Origin: Pseudomonadota bacterium
GTDB taxonomy: Bacteria > Pseudomonadota > Gammaproteobacteria > Xanthomonadales > Xanthomonadaceae
Direction: 5' to 3'
Length of the DNA stretch: 64,000 nt
NCBI GenBank assembly: GCA_021821195.1
Contig: JAKACT010000006.1
Coordinates: forward strand, 62,001-126,000
The translations under genes were made by a program, and so were the position numbers. The notes beneath the pieces are model-generated. The model did not search any database, was not told the origin of the DNA, and saw nothing but the letters and a program-made list of their open reading frames with translations. Below, in pieces: positions 36,994-48,156 of this stretch; position 1 is the stretch's first letter, and every line of letters begins with the position of its first letter.

Positions 36994-38133
36994 ATGGCCG
37001 ACCGTTACCGATCCGTTCTCGCCCTCCTGCGCCGCGGCCTGCTGTTGGGCTGCCTGGCGGCGACCACCACCGCCTGCGCCGCCAGCGGGCCGGCGCCTGC
37101 AGCGGCCGCGGGGGACGGACCCTATGTTTTCCACGCGCCGGGAAATCGCCTGGATGCGCTGTGGGTGTGCAGGGGCAAGGTGGTGCGGCGCAGCCTGCCC
37201 GCGCGCGACGGCACGCTGATCCGGCCGCGCTGCGGTTATCCGCATGCGCTGGCGATCCCGGCGCGCATCGCCGCCGGCGAAACGCCGCTGCCGGCCGATG
37301 CCCGCATCATCGCGGTCTCCGACATACACGGCCAGTACGCGCTGCTGGTGCGGTTGCTGCGCGCCAACGGCGTGATCGACGGGCAGGACCGCTGGAACGC
37401 CGGGCGCGACCACCTGGTGGTGGCCGGCGACGTGTTCGACCGCGGCGAGGACGTGATCGAAACGCTGTGGCTGCTGTTCCAGCTGCAGCAGCAGGCGCGC
37501 GCTGCCGGCGGCGCCGTGCATTTCCTGCTGGGTAACCACGAAACCATGGCGCTGTACGGCAGCACCCATTACGTGCACACGGCGCTGATCGACAATGCCC
37601 ATCGGCTGGGCCGCAAGTACGACGCTCTGTTCGCCGCCGACTCGGTGCTCGGGCAGTGGCTGCGCACGCGGCCGGTGCTGCTGCGGCTCGGCGACACGCT
37701 GTTCGTGCACGGCGGCATCTCCCCGGCCAACCTGGAACTCGCGGTCGCCGCGGCCGCGACCAATGCGGCCTACCAGCACAGCCTCGGCACCCCACGCAAG
37801 CAGGTCGAGGCCGATCCCGCGCTCGCGCCGCTGTACGACCACAAGACCAGCCCGATCTGGTACCGCGGCTATTTCGACGGCCAGCTGGACACGCCTGCGG
37901 TGCGGGCGCTGGCGGCGAAGCTGGGCGTTGCGCGGATCGTCGTCGGCCACACCACGGTCGGCGAAGTGGCCAGCTTCCACGACGGCCGGGTGATCGCCAT
38001 CGACGGCGGCCTCAAGCGCGGCACCAGCGGGCAACTGCTGTTCATCGAGGGCGACCGGCTCAGCCGCGGCCTGCTGGACGGCCGCCGGGAAGCACTGCCG
38101 GCGCTGCAGGAAGTCCCGCGCGACCACGACTGA
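36994..38133 (+). CDS. Calcineurin-like metallophosphoesterase, exported or lipid-anchored
   Basis: Phosphatase of 379 residues with the full metal-binding set: VSDIHGQY, GDVFDRGED, LLGNHE, VHGG and GHTT. An N-terminal hydrophobic segment with LAATTTACAAS suggests a signal peptide and possible lipid anchor; the lipobox TTAC is imperfect. The arrangement resembles Shewanella-like protein phosphatases. I chose the ATG at 36994, just before the signal. Divergent from yebC (127-base gap). The substrate is unknown. Confidence 0.87.
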   Translation: MADRYRSVLALLRRGLLLGCLAATTTACAASGPAPAAAAGDGPYVFHAPGNRLDALWVCRGKVVRRSLPARDGTLIRPRCGYPHALAIPARIAAGETPLPADARIIAVSDIHGQYALLVRLLRANGVIDGQDRWNAGRDHLVVAGDVFDRGEDVIETLWLLFQLQQQARAAGGAVHFLLGNHETMALYGSTHYVHTALIDNAHRLGRKYDALFAADSVLGQWLRTRPVLLRLGDTLFVHGGISPANLELAVAAAATNAAYQHSLGTPRKQVEADPALAPLYDHKTSPIWYRGYFDGQLDTPAVRALAAKLGVARIVVGHTTVGEVASFHDGRVIAIDGGLKRGTSGQLLFIEGDRLSRGLLDGRREALPALQEVPRDHD

Positions 38134-38176
38134 GCTTTCCCGCCGGGTCCGCATCGCCGGCCCGGCGATGACCGGA

Positions 38177-38697
38177 TCAGGCGCGGGCCGGGCGCCGGTA
38201 CATGAACTCGCGGTCGCGCTGCGCGCCCACGATGAATTCGTATTCGCCGGCGAAGGCGAAGCCATGGCGCGCGTAGAAGCGCTGCGCGCCGAGGTTCTCC
38301 GACCACACGCTGATCCACAGCGTGCGCGGGCCAGCGCGCAGCAGCCACGCCATCGCCGCATCCATCAGCGCGCGGCCAATGCCGCTGTTCTGGGCATCGG
38401 CACGCAGGTACAGGCGCTTCAACTCGCCGTCTTCGGGCCGGGCATCGGCATGCGGCAGCCCGCACGGGCCGGCCTGCGCGTAACCGATGGCGTGGCCGGT
38501 TGCGTCCTCGGCGATCCACAGCGCATAGCGGGGATCCGCCAGCGTGTTCGCATACGCTTCGACGCTGTGGCTTTCGTCGAGGAAGGCGTGCAGGTCTTCC
38601 GGCGTGTAGAGATGCCCGAAGGTCTCGACGAAGGTCGCCGTGCCCAGTTCCGCCAGCACGGCGGCGTCGGCTGGCGTGGCGCGGCGGATCGTGGTGC

Positions 38698-38701
<4 letters not shown>
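38177..38701 (-). CDS. GNAT-family N-acetyltransferase
   Basis: 174 residues with the acetyl-CoA-binding motif [20 protein letters not shown] and a C-terminal [22 protein letters not shown]. The GTG at 38701 overlaps the aspS stop as GTGA, and the conserved core ([16 protein letters not shown]) begins right there; the open frame upstream only retraces aspS. Translationally coupled to aspS. The acceptor substrate is unknown. Confidence 0.87.
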
Positions 38702-40458
<1,757 letters not shown>

Positions 40459-40739
40459 GGGAACTCCGGGGACGCGGGGTGCGCCGCTACAGGCGGGCGC
40501 AGAGCCGGGCATTTTAGCCGATGGCCGGGATCGGCAAGGCGGAATGGCGCGGACGAGGCAGCGGGCGGGCATCCGGCGGCGGGACTGGAGCGGCCGCGCA
40601 AGTCACGACCCGATATCCGCTTGGTTGCGCGGCCGCCCCTGCCCCGCTGGGGAGGATTGGGCGGCTGGCGGGGCGGGCAATCATGCGCTTCATGCCGTCT
40701 CCGCCTACGCGAGTGGCGGGGGATCTCCGGCGGGATCGC

Positions 40740-41018
40740 TCACGGCTTGCTTTCCGCCGCCGGCTTGGCCGCCTCGGGCTTGCTGTCCGCCGGCTTTGCG
40801 GCGTCACCGGCCAGGTTGCGCTTCTTGTCGCCGTCCTTCTTGAAATCGGTTTCGTACCAGCCGCCGCCGGCCAGCCGGAACTGCGGGGCGGTCAGCTGCC
40901 GGTGCACCTGTCCTTCCGCGCCGCAGGATGGACAGGCGGCGGGATCGGCATCGGACAACTTCTGCAGCTTGTCGAAGTGATGGCCACAGGCGGCGCAGGC
41001 GAAGGCGTAGATCGGCAT
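40740..41018 (-). CDS. FmdB-family zinc-ribbon protein
   Basis: Small regulatory-type protein of 92 residues. An N-terminal zinc ribbon with two CxxC pairs (ACAACGHHFDKLQKL; ACPSCG) is followed by WYETDFKKDGDKK and a Lys/Ala/Pro-rich tail. The ATG at 41018 places the family start MPIYAF first. Function unknown; fmdB genes often sit upstream of aspS in gammaproteobacteria, as here with a 281-base gap in which I recognise no feature. Confidence 0.88.
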   Translation of the reverse strand: MPIYAFACAACGHHFDKLQKLSDADPAACPSCGAEGQVHRQLTAPQFRLAGGGWYETDFKKDGDKKRNLAGDAAKPADSKPEAAKPAAESKP

Positions 41019-41101
41019 GGCGATGGAAGGCGGGGAATGACGGAGGCAAATTGGGGGCGGATGCGGCGGATTCAACGCGCGCCGATGACGCAAGGACGGC
41101 C

Positions 41102-41707
41102 TCAGTCGCCCCACGGCGCTGGCGGCAGCGGCACCGGCGCGGTGAGGTCGAACTCGACCTGGAACAGGCGCCCGCCCGGTCGGCGCAACTCGTACAGGAA
41201 GCGCCTGCCCGGCTCGATTTCCATTGCCCAGGCGTTCCGTAGCGAGGCACCCAGGCCTTCGCGCTCGAACATCGCGCGGGATTCGGCGTCCACCGGGAAG
41301 ACCTGCCGCAGCGGCGTGCCGGCGTCGGCCGTGTCGCCGCCATACAGCGTCACCGCATCCGGGCTGCCGTCGGCATGGCGGTGGTCGTGCTTCAAGCGCA
41401 GCCCGTCGGCGCTGCGGGCCAGCACCCAGGTGCGCGAATGGTCGTCGCCGACGTGGAAGGGAATGCGCAGCCCCTGCGCCGGCGCATCGCAGCCGCGCAC
41501 GTGCATCACCAGCGCCTTGCCTTCGAACGCATCCGGCGTGGCCGGGCGCGGCTCGTTGGCGACGATGCGCCCGGCGAAAGCCTGCCCGCAGTGGCCGGCA
41601 ATGGCCGCGAGGAAGGCATCGGCGGGCGCCTGCCCGGCGGACGCAGCGAGCGGGCTACAGGCCGTCGCGACGGCCAATGCGCATAGCAGCGCCGGATGGA
41701 ATCCCAT
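41102..41707 (-). CDS. Predicted exported/lipoprotein of unknown function
   Basis: 201 residues; I do not recognise the family. A signal segment (ALLCALAVATAC) ends in a plausible lipobox ATAC, so it is likely a periplasmic lipoprotein. The mature part has conserved-looking blocks CGQAFAGRIVANEP, GKALVMHVRGCD, IPFHVGDDHSRTWVL and KHDHRHADG. AAGGGGAT stands before the ATG at 41707. It is 23 bases downstream of the ABC-F gene and probably co-transcribed. Confidence 0.7.
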   Translation of the reverse strand: MGFHPALLCALAVATACSPLAASAGQAPADAFLAAIAGHCGQAFAGRIVANEPRPATPDAFEGKALVMHVRGCDAPAQGLRIPFHVGDDHSRTWVLARSADGLRLKHDHRHADGSPDAVTLYGGDTADAGTPLRQVFPVDAESRAMFEREGLGASLRNAWAMEIEPGRRFLYELRRPGGRLFQVEFDLTAPVPLPPAPWGD

Positions 41708-41730
41708 GCCTATCCCCTTGCAGTCCTGGA

Positions 41731-43587
41731 CTAGCCGTACAGTACCAACAGCTCGGCCTCGGCCTCGGCCAGCTCCGCGCGCAGCTGCATCTGCTGGCGG
41801 CCGATGTCGGCCACCCTGCTGGCGTCGGCATACACCGCGGGATCGGCCATTTGCACATCGCATTCGGCCAGCTTCCCTTCCAGCCGCGCCACCCGCTCCT
41901 CGGCCTTCTGCAGCTTGTGCGGATTGACCTTCGCCGCCGGCTTCTTCGGCTCGGGCGGCGGCGCAGGCAGGGCCGGCTCCGCCTTGGGCGCGGGGGTCTT
42001 CGGGTTGTCGCTGCCCGGGCGCGAACGCAGCCACGCCGCGTATTCGTCGAGATCGCCATCGAACGGCTCGACCTTGCCGCCCGCCACGCGCCAGTATTCG
42101 TCGCAGACCAAGCCGATCAGGTGACGGTCGTGGCTGACCATCACGATGGCGCCATCGAAGTCCGACAGCGCCTCGGCCAGCGCCTCGCGCATGTCGAGAT
42201 CGAGGTGGTTGGTGGGCTCGTCCAGCAGCAGCACGTTGGGCCGGCGGTAGGCGATCAGCGCCAGCGCCAGCCGCGCTTTCTCGCCGCCGCTGAAAGTGTC
42301 GATCACTTCGAAGGCGCGGTCGCCGGGGAAATTCCACCGCCCCAGGAAGTCGCGCAGCACCTGGTTGGGCGCGTCCGCATCCAGCTTGCGCAGGTGGTCC
42401 AGCGGCGTGGTGCCGAACACCAGCGACTCCACCGTGTGCTGGGCGAAATAGCCGATGCGCAGGTCCGGGTGCGCCTTGCGCTCGCCGGACATCGGCGCCA
42501 GCTCGCCCACCAGCGTCTTCACCAGCGTGGACTTGCCGGCGCCGTTGGGGCCGAGCAGGCCGATGCGGTCGCCGGCCTCGAGGCCGAAGTTCGCATTCGA
42601 CAGGATCTTCGCCCCCGCGCCGTAGCCGCAATCGGCGTCGTGCAGCGACAGCAGGGAATTGGGCAGCTTCAGCGGCTCGGGCAGGGTGATGTGCAGCGCG
42701 CGCTCGGCGCGCACCGCCTCGGTGCCGGCCAGCTTGGCCAGCCGCTTGACCCGCGACTGCGCCTGCTTCGCCTTGCTCGCCTTCGCCTTGAAGCGGTCGA
42801 TGAAGCTCTGCAGGTGGGCGCGCTCGACCTGCTCCTTCTCGTGCGCGATCTGCTGCTGGCGCAGGTGCTCGGCGCGCTGGCGCTCGAAATCGGTGTAGTT
42901 GCCGACGTACAGCTTCGCCGTGCCGTCGTGCAGGTGCAGGATGTGGGTGGTGACGTTGTCGAGGAACTCGCGGTCGTGGCTGATGACCAGCAGGGTGCCG
43001 TCGTAGCGCTTCAGCCACTCTTCCAGCCAGACCACGGCGTCGAGGTCGAGGTGGTTGGTGGGTTCGTCCAGCAGCAGCAGGTCCGACGGCGTCATCAGCG
43101 CGCGCGCCACGTTCAGGCGCACCCGCCAGCCGCCGGAGAAATCGGACACCGGCTTCTCGTGCGTCTCCGCCGGGAAGCCGAGGCCATGCAGCAGCTTGCC
43201 GGCGCGGGCGGTGCCGTCGTAGCCGTTCACTTCCTCCAGCCGGTGGTGCGCCTCGGCCACCGCCTCCCAATCCTCGGCGGCGAAGGCATTGGCTTCCATC
43301 TGGATGGCCGCGTGCACGGCCTCGTCGCCCGACAGCACGAAATCGATGGCCGGGTCCGGCAGGTGCGGGGTTTCCTGCGCCACCGAGGCCACGCGGGCCT
43401 TGCCGGGCAGGTCGAGGTCGCCCTTGTCGGGCTCGACCTCGCGCATGAGCGCGGCGAACAGGCTGGACTTGCCGGCGCCGTTGCGGCCAACCACGCCCAC
43501 GCGCCAGCCAGCGTGCAGGGTCAGGTCGACGTTGGACAGGAGCAGGCGTTCGCCGCGCCGGAGGGCGAAATTGCGGAAGGAAATCAT
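41731..43587 (-). CDS. ABC-F family ATPase (YheS-like)
   Basis: Soluble protein of 618 residues with two ABC ATPase cassettes and no membrane domain; ABC-F proteins act on the ribosome. Walker A motifs VGRNGAGKSS and LGPNGAGKST, signature SGGWRVRL and SGGEKARL, Walker B LLLLDEPTNHLDL and VLLLDEPTNHLDL. The arm linker between them is Lys/Gln/Ala-rich, and a coiled-coil tail (PHKLQKAEERVARLEGKL) closes the protein. Length and tail favour YheS over EttA or Uup. Confidence 0.92.
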   Translation of the reverse strand: MISFRNFALRRGERLLLSNVDLTLHAGWRVGVVGRNGAGKSSLFAALMREVEPDKGDLDLPGKARVASVAQETPHLPDPAIDFVLSGDEAVHAAIQMEANAFAAEDWEAVAEAHHRLEEVNGYDGTARAGKLLHGLGFPAETHEKPVSDFSGGWRVRLNVARALMTPSDLLLLDEPTNHLDLDAVVWLEEWLKRYDGTLLVISHDREFLDNVTTHILHLHDGTAKLYVGNYTDFERQRAEHLRQQQIAHEKEQVERAHLQSFIDRFKAKASKAKQAQSRVKRLAKLAGTEAVRAERALHITLPEPLKLPNSLLSLHDADCGYGAGAKILSNANFGLEAGDRIGLLGPNGAGKSTLVKTLVGELAPMSGERKAHPDLRIGYFAQHTVESLVFGTTPLDHLRKLDADAPNQVLRDFLGRWNFPGDRAFEVIDTFSGGEKARLALALIAYRRPNVLLLDEPTNHLDLDMREALAEALSDFDGAIVMVSHDRHLIGLVCDEYWRVAGGKVEPFDGDLDEYAAWLRSRPGSDNPKTPAPKAEPALPAPPPEPKKPAAKVNPHKLQKAEERVARLEGKLAECDVQMADPAVYADASRVADIGRQQMQLRAELAEAEAELLVLYG

Positions 43588-43636
43588 GGGGCGGCGAGTT
43601 TACGGGAAAGCCGGCGCGCGATCCGCCCCGGAAAAC

Positions 43637-43665
43637 AACGTACGTTACTGCATATCTGCATGCAG
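43637..43665. promoter_or_regulatory. Two adjacent 10-bp palindromes upstream of a TonB receptor
   Basis: AACGTACGTT (43637-43646) and CTGCATGCAG (43656-43665) are each perfect palindromes, centred 19 bases apart, 68-96 bases before the receptor ATG and in the shared region with the divergent ABC-F gene. They are candidate regulator sites; no binding protein can be named. Confidence 0.4.
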
Positions 43666-43732
43666 GGGATGTGTTTGCAGGGCAGTTAAGCCAGTGTTAA
43701 ACAGTGTTGGAAACCACAGAACGGAGATGGCC

Positions 43733-46159
43733 ATGCCCCACATCACCCCCCTCGCCCTCGCCCTGTCCTCGCTGCTGGCCGCCACCCCGGCGCTGGCGCA
43801 GCAGGCCAACAAGGACGCCCGCACCCTCGACACCCTGATCGTCACCGGCACCCGCGTGGCCGACCGCACCGTGGCCGAGTCGCAGTCGCCCATCGACATC
43901 CTGACCCCGGAAACGCTGGAGGCCACCGGCACCACCGAACTGGCCACCGCGCTGGCGCGCGCCCTGCCTTCGCTGAACTTCCCGCGCCCGGCAGTAGCCG
44001 ATGGCAGCAGCGGCGTGCGCCCGGCGCAGCTACGCGGACTCGCTCCCGACCAAGTGCTGGTGCTTGTGAACGGCAAGCGCCGCCATATCGCAGCGCAGCT
44101 CAACGTCAACGGCACCATCGGCCGCGGCTCGGCGGCGGTTGACTTCAACGCCATCCCGATCGCCGCCATCGAGCGCGTAGAGGTTCTGCGCGACGGTGCC
44201 TCCGCCCAGTACGGCTCGGACGCCATTGCCGGCGTAGTCAATATCGTGCTGAAGAACGCGGGCAAGGGCGGAAGCATCGCGCTGACCGGAGGCGAGTATT
44301 CGGAAGGCGACGGCGCGCAGTGGCAACTGGCCGGCGATGCGGGCTTCCAGTTCGCCGGCGAGCGCGGCTTCATGCACGTGGCAGCACAGGCCGGCCAGCA
44401 GGATGAGACCAACCGCGCCGGCCCCTACCAGGGCGATCCAGCAAAGGCCAACACTGGCAATTTCCCCGGCGTGGGCGAGACCGCGTTCAAGTTCGGCGAC
44501 CCGAAGGTGGAGGCCGGTGCGGCCTCCGTGAACGCCGGTTTCCAGCTGGGGGACAAGGCAGAGCTCTACGCCACCTTCATGGCCAGCAACCGCGACATCA
44601 CCTCGCGCGCGTTCTACCGGTCGAAGACGCATCTGCTGCAAGGCGCGCTGCTTGCACAGGTGTATCCGGATGGCTACGTACCGGAGATCAACCAGCTGTC
44701 GCAGGATCGCAGCTTCGTGCTGGGCGCAAAGGGCAGCACCGAGGGCGGCTGGAACTGGGACATCAGCTACAACTACGGCTATGACCACCTGGCCTTCACC
44801 ACCAGCAATACCATCAACTACAACCTAGGCGTGAGCAGTCCACGCAGCTTCTACGACGGCTCTCTGGAATACACCCAGAACGTGCTGAATGCCGACTTCT
44901 CGAAGCCGCTGGACATCGGCTTGGCATACCCGGCCACGTTCTCGTTCGGCGCCGAATACCGCGAGGAAAAGTGGAACCAGTCGCCGGGCGAACCGAACTC
45001 CTACCTAGGCGGCGGCGCGCAGGGCTTCGGCGGCTTCACCCCGACCAACGCCGTGCACGCCAAGCGGCACAACTATGCGGTGTACGCCGGCTTGGAAGCC
45101 GACGTCAGCGACAAGCTCTCCGCGGGCCTTGCCGGACGCTACGAGGACTACTCCGACTTTGGCGACGAGTTGTCGGGCAAGTTGTCGGCGCGATACGCCT
45201 TCAACGACAAAGTGGCGCTGCGCGGTACCGCGGCGACGGGATTCCGTGCGCCGTCGCTGGCCCAGCAGAACTATCAGGCCATCACCAGTACCTCGATCAA
45301 CGGCCAGTTTGCCCAACGCGGCACTTTTCCGGCCACCAGTGCCGCGGCGATCGCCTTGGGCGCGCAACCGCTGAAGGCGGAGACGTCGACCTCCTACAGC
45401 CTGGGCTTGGTGCTGCAGCCGTTGGAGCGCCTGTACGTGACCATCGACGCGTACCAGATCGAGATCGACGACCGTATCGTGCTGTCGACACCACTGAACA
45501 TTGACCCAACCAACGCCAACTACAACACGACACAGAAAGCTGCCGCACAAGCGGCACAGGATTTGCTGGCCGGCTTGGGAATCAGCGGCGTCACCGCGTT
45601 CAATTACTTCACCAACGCCATCGACACTCGCACCCGCGGCATCGACGTCGTGGGCAGCTACGCCATCCCGTTGGCGGCCAGCACCTTGAACCTGACCGCC
45701 AGCTACGGCTATTCCAAGACCGACATCCTGCGCCGCGCGCCCGATCCCGCTGTCTGGGCCAACTTCGCCGCACTGTCGCCTTCACGATTCGGGCGCGATG
45801 AGCAGGGCCGCATCGAGGAAGGCTTCCCACGCGACAAGCTCGCGTTGATCGCCGGCTGGAACCTGGCCCATTGGGACATCAATGCAGGTGCCACTAGGTA
45901 CGGCAGCTTCACCACCCGGCACACCACCAACCCGGCGCAGGACCAGACCTTCGACGCGAACTGGACGCTGGATCTGTCTGCCAACTTCCGTCCGAACGCA
46001 CATTGGACGATGACCGTCGGCGCAGACAACCTGCTCGACCAATATCCGGACAAGGTGATATTCGCCAACTCCACCGCTGGGATGCTGCAGTACAGCCTGC
46101 AATCACCGTTCGGCTTCAACGGCCGCTACGTGTACGGCCGCGTTTCCTACAAATGGTGA
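43733..46159 (+). CDS. TonB-dependent outer-membrane receptor
   Basis: Energy-dependent outer-membrane importer, 808 residues and complete. Signal peptide 1-22 (ending ALA), TonB-box-like DTLIVTGTRV, plug domain with RGLAPDQVLVLVNGKRRH and RVEVLRDGASAQYGSDAIAG, and a beta-barrel ending in VYGRVSYKW (C-terminal aromatic, as for outer-membrane barrels). I chose the ATG at 43733 because GGAG stands 6 bases before it; the ATG two codons earlier has no such spacing. The substrate is unknown. A terminator follows. Confidence 0.94.
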   Translation: MPHITPLALALSSLLAATPALAQQANKDARTLDTLIVTGTRVADRTVAESQSPIDILTPETLEATGTTELATALARALPSLNFPRPAVADGSSGVRPAQLRGLAPDQVLVLVNGKRRHIAAQLNVNGTIGRGSAAVDFNAIPIAAIERVEVLRDGASAQYGSDAIAGVVNIVLKNAGKGGSIALTGGEYSEGDGAQWQLAGDAGFQFAGERGFMHVAAQAGQQDETNRAGPYQGDPAKANTGNFPGVGETAFKFGDPKVEAGAASVNAGFQLGDKAELYATFMASNRDITSRAFYRSKTHLLQGALLAQVYPDGYVPEINQLSQDRSFVLGAKGSTEGGWNWDISYNYGYDHLAFTTSNTINYNLGVSSPRSFYDGSLEYTQNVLNADFSKPLDIGLAYPATFSFGAEYREEKWNQSPGEPNSYLGGGAQGFGGFTPTNAVHAKRHNYAVYAGLEADVSDKLSAGLAGRYEDYSDFGDELSGKLSARYAFNDKVALRGTAATGFRAPSLAQQNYQAITSTSINGQFAQRGTFPATSAAAIALGAQPLKAETSTSYSLGLVLQPLERLYVTIDAYQIEIDDRIVLSTPLNIDPTNANYNTTQKAAAQAAQDLLAGLGISGVTAFNYFTNAIDTRTRGIDVVGSYAIPLAASTLNLTASYGYSKTDILRRAPDPAVWANFAALSPSRFGRDEQGRIEEGFPRDKLALIAGWNLAHWDINAGATRYGSFTTRHTTNPAQDQTFDANWTLDLSANFRPNAHWTMTVGADNLLDQYPDKVIFANSTAGMLQYSLQSPFGFNGRYVYGRVSYKW

Positions 46160-46188
46160 GCTGAACCCCGCGTTCATTTCCACCCGAG

Positions 46189-46213
46189 CGCCCCGGATCC
46201 CCGGGGCGTTTTT
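46189..46213 (+). terminator. Rho-independent terminator of the TonB receptor gene
   Basis: A perfect 8-bp stem CGCCCCGG/CCGGGGCG (46189-46196 with 46201-46208, 4-base loop) is followed by TTTTT, 29 bases after the stop. Confidence 0.9.
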
Positions 46214-46271
46214 GACTCCGGACCGTCCCCAGGCCGTGCGATCATCGGGACATCGCCCCCTCGGAGCCCCC

Positions 46272-47963
46272 ATGCAGCATCACACCTCGCTCATCGCCAT
46301 GCTCGTGTTCGGCTTCGTGCTCGCGTTCGCGCTGGGCGCACTGGCCAACCGCCTGCGGCTGTCGCCGCTGGTGGGCTACCTGCTGGCGGGGGTGTTGGCC
46401 GGGCCGTTCACGCCCGGGTTCGTGGGTGACGCGGAATTGGCGCCGCAGCTGGCGGAGATCGGCGTGATCCTGCTGATGTTCGGGGTGGGCCTGCATTTCT
46501 CGCTGCGCGACCTGATGTCGGTGAAGAACATCGCCATCCCCGGCGCAGTGGGGCAGATCGCGATGGCCACACTGCTGGGCTGGGGCATGGCCGAGCTGAT
46601 GGGCTGGCGGCATATCGAAGGGTTGATCTTCGGCTTCTCGCTGGCCACCGCCAGCACCGTGGTGCTGCTGCGGGCGATGGAGGAACGACGCCTGCTGGAC
46701 ACCCGCCGCGGCAAGATCGCGGTGGGCTGGCTGATCGTGGAAGACCTGGCCTGCGTGATCGCGCTGGTGTTGATCCCGGCGCTGGCCGGCGCACTGGGCG
46801 GTGGCGACGACGTTGGCGCCGCGGACATCATCAAGGCGCTGGCGATCACCTTCGGCAAGGTCGCGGCCTTCGTCGCGTTCATGCTGATCGTGGGCCGCCG
46901 GGCGATCCCGTGGGTGCTGGAGCGGATCGCCGGCACCGGCTCGCGCGAGCTGTTCACGCTGGCGGTGCTGTCGATCGCGATGGGCGTGGCGTTCGGTTCG
47001 GCCGAACTGTTCGGGGTCAGCTTCGCGCTGGGTGCGTTCTTCGCCGGCATGCTGCTCAACGAATCCGAGTTCAGCCACCAGGCCGCGCAGGACTCGCTGC
47101 CGATGCGCGACGCCTTCGCGGTGCTGTTCTTCGTCTCGGTGGGCATGCTGTTCGACCCGCGCATCCTGGTCGAGCATCCGCTGCAGGTGCTGGCGACCAC
47201 CCTGATCATCGTGTTCGGCAAGTCCATCGCCGCCTACGCCATCGTGCGCGCGTTCGGGCATCCCAATGCCACCGCGCTGACCATTTCCACCAGCCTGGCG
47301 CAGATCGGCGAGTTCGCCTTCATCATCGCCGGGCTGGGCCTGTCACTGAAGATCCTGCCCAAGGACGGCCACGACCTGGTGCTGGCGGGCGCGCTGATCA
47401 CCATCATGCTCAACCCGCTGCTGTTCATGGTGCTGGACCGCTGGCAGCTGCGGGAGGACGCGCGCATCCTCGCCAACACGCCGCCGGAGCCTGACGTGGT
47501 GCCGCTGGACATCGGCGGCCACGCCATCGTGGTCGGCTACGGCCGTGTCGGCAGCCAGCTGGCCCAGCTGCTCAAGGAACGCGGCGTCCCGGTGGTGGTG
47601 ATCGAGGACGATGCCGACCGCGTGGTGCAGGCGCGCGCCAGTGGCTTCCCCACCGTCCGTGGCAACGTCGCCAACCGCCGGGTGATGCAGGAGGCGGCCC
47701 CGGAGCGCGCCAACCTGGCGATCTTCGCGATGCCGCAGGCGCTTGAGGCCGGCGAGGCCATCGAGCGGCTGAAGGCGCTCAATCCCGCACTGAGCGTGCT
47801 CGCCCGGGCGCACAGCGAAGCCCAGGTCAAGCACCTGCTGGAACACGGCGCGGATGCGGCGGTGCTGGCCGAGCGCGAACTGGCCTATTCGCTGACCGAA
47901 ATGGTGATGGCCACGCCGCCGTACCGGGCGCTGCGGGCGACGACGGTGCCCGCGGCCGGCTAG
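46272..47963 (+). CDS. Kef/YbaL-type cation:proton antiporter with RCK domain
   Basis: Monovalent cation/proton antiporter of the CPA2 family, 563 residues. About 12 membrane helices (residues 5-400, with LSPLVGYLLAGVLAGPF and GWLIVEDLACVIALVLIPAL) precede a cytosolic RCK_N domain (IGGHAIVVGYGRVGSQLAQLL, NAD-binding). There is no C-terminal RCK_C, which fits YbaL rather than the longer KefC. GGAG stands 5 bases before the ATG at 46272. Probable role: K+ efflux or pH control under stress. Confidence 0.92.
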   Translation: MQHHTSLIAMLVFGFVLAFALGALANRLRLSPLVGYLLAGVLAGPFTPGFVGDAELAPQLAEIGVILLMFGVGLHFSLRDLMSVKNIAIPGAVGQIAMATLLGWGMAELMGWRHIEGLIFGFSLATASTVVLLRAMEERRLLDTRRGKIAVGWLIVEDLACVIALVLIPALAGALGGGDDVGAADIIKALAITFGKVAAFVAFMLIVGRRAIPWVLERIAGTGSRELFTLAVLSIAMGVAFGSAELFGVSFALGAFFAGMLLNESEFSHQAAQDSLPMRDAFAVLFFVSVGMLFDPRILVEHPLQVLATTLIIVFGKSIAAYAIVRAFGHPNATALTISTSLAQIGEFAFIIAGLGLSLKILPKDGHDLVLAGALITIMLNPLLFMVLDRWQLREDARILANTPPEPDVVPLDIGGHAIVVGYGRVGSQLAQLLKERGVPVVVIEDDADRVVQARASGFPTVRGNVANRRVMQEAAPERANLAIFAMPQALEAGEAIERLKALNPALSVLARAHSEAQVKHLLEHGADAAVLAERELAYSLTEMVMATPPYRALRATTVPAAG

Positions 47964-48117
47964 AGTCCGGCCAGCGCCGCCCAGAAGGCCGGTGCGTAAA
48001 CGGCGCATCGGGGAGCCCACAGCCTGAAGGGGCGGGGTTCATCTGCATTGCCGCCCGGGCGGTTGGCGGAGCAGGCGCTGCCCCGCCGTGCTCCGGACTT
48101 GCGCAACCTTTTTAGCC

Positions 48118-48147
48118 ACAACGAGAACCCCGCCGCTGCCGGCGGGG
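48118..48147 (-). terminator. Rho-independent terminator of clpB
   Basis: On the minus strand the 8-bp stem CCCCGCCG/CGGCGGGG (48147-48140 with 48135-48128, 4-base loop) is followed by the moderately T-rich TTCTCGTTGTGG. It lies 9 bases after the clpB stop. The rest of the 193-base gap to the antiporter gene (47964-48156) holds nothing else I can name. Confidence 0.75.
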
Positions 48148-48156
48148 CTTCGCGGC

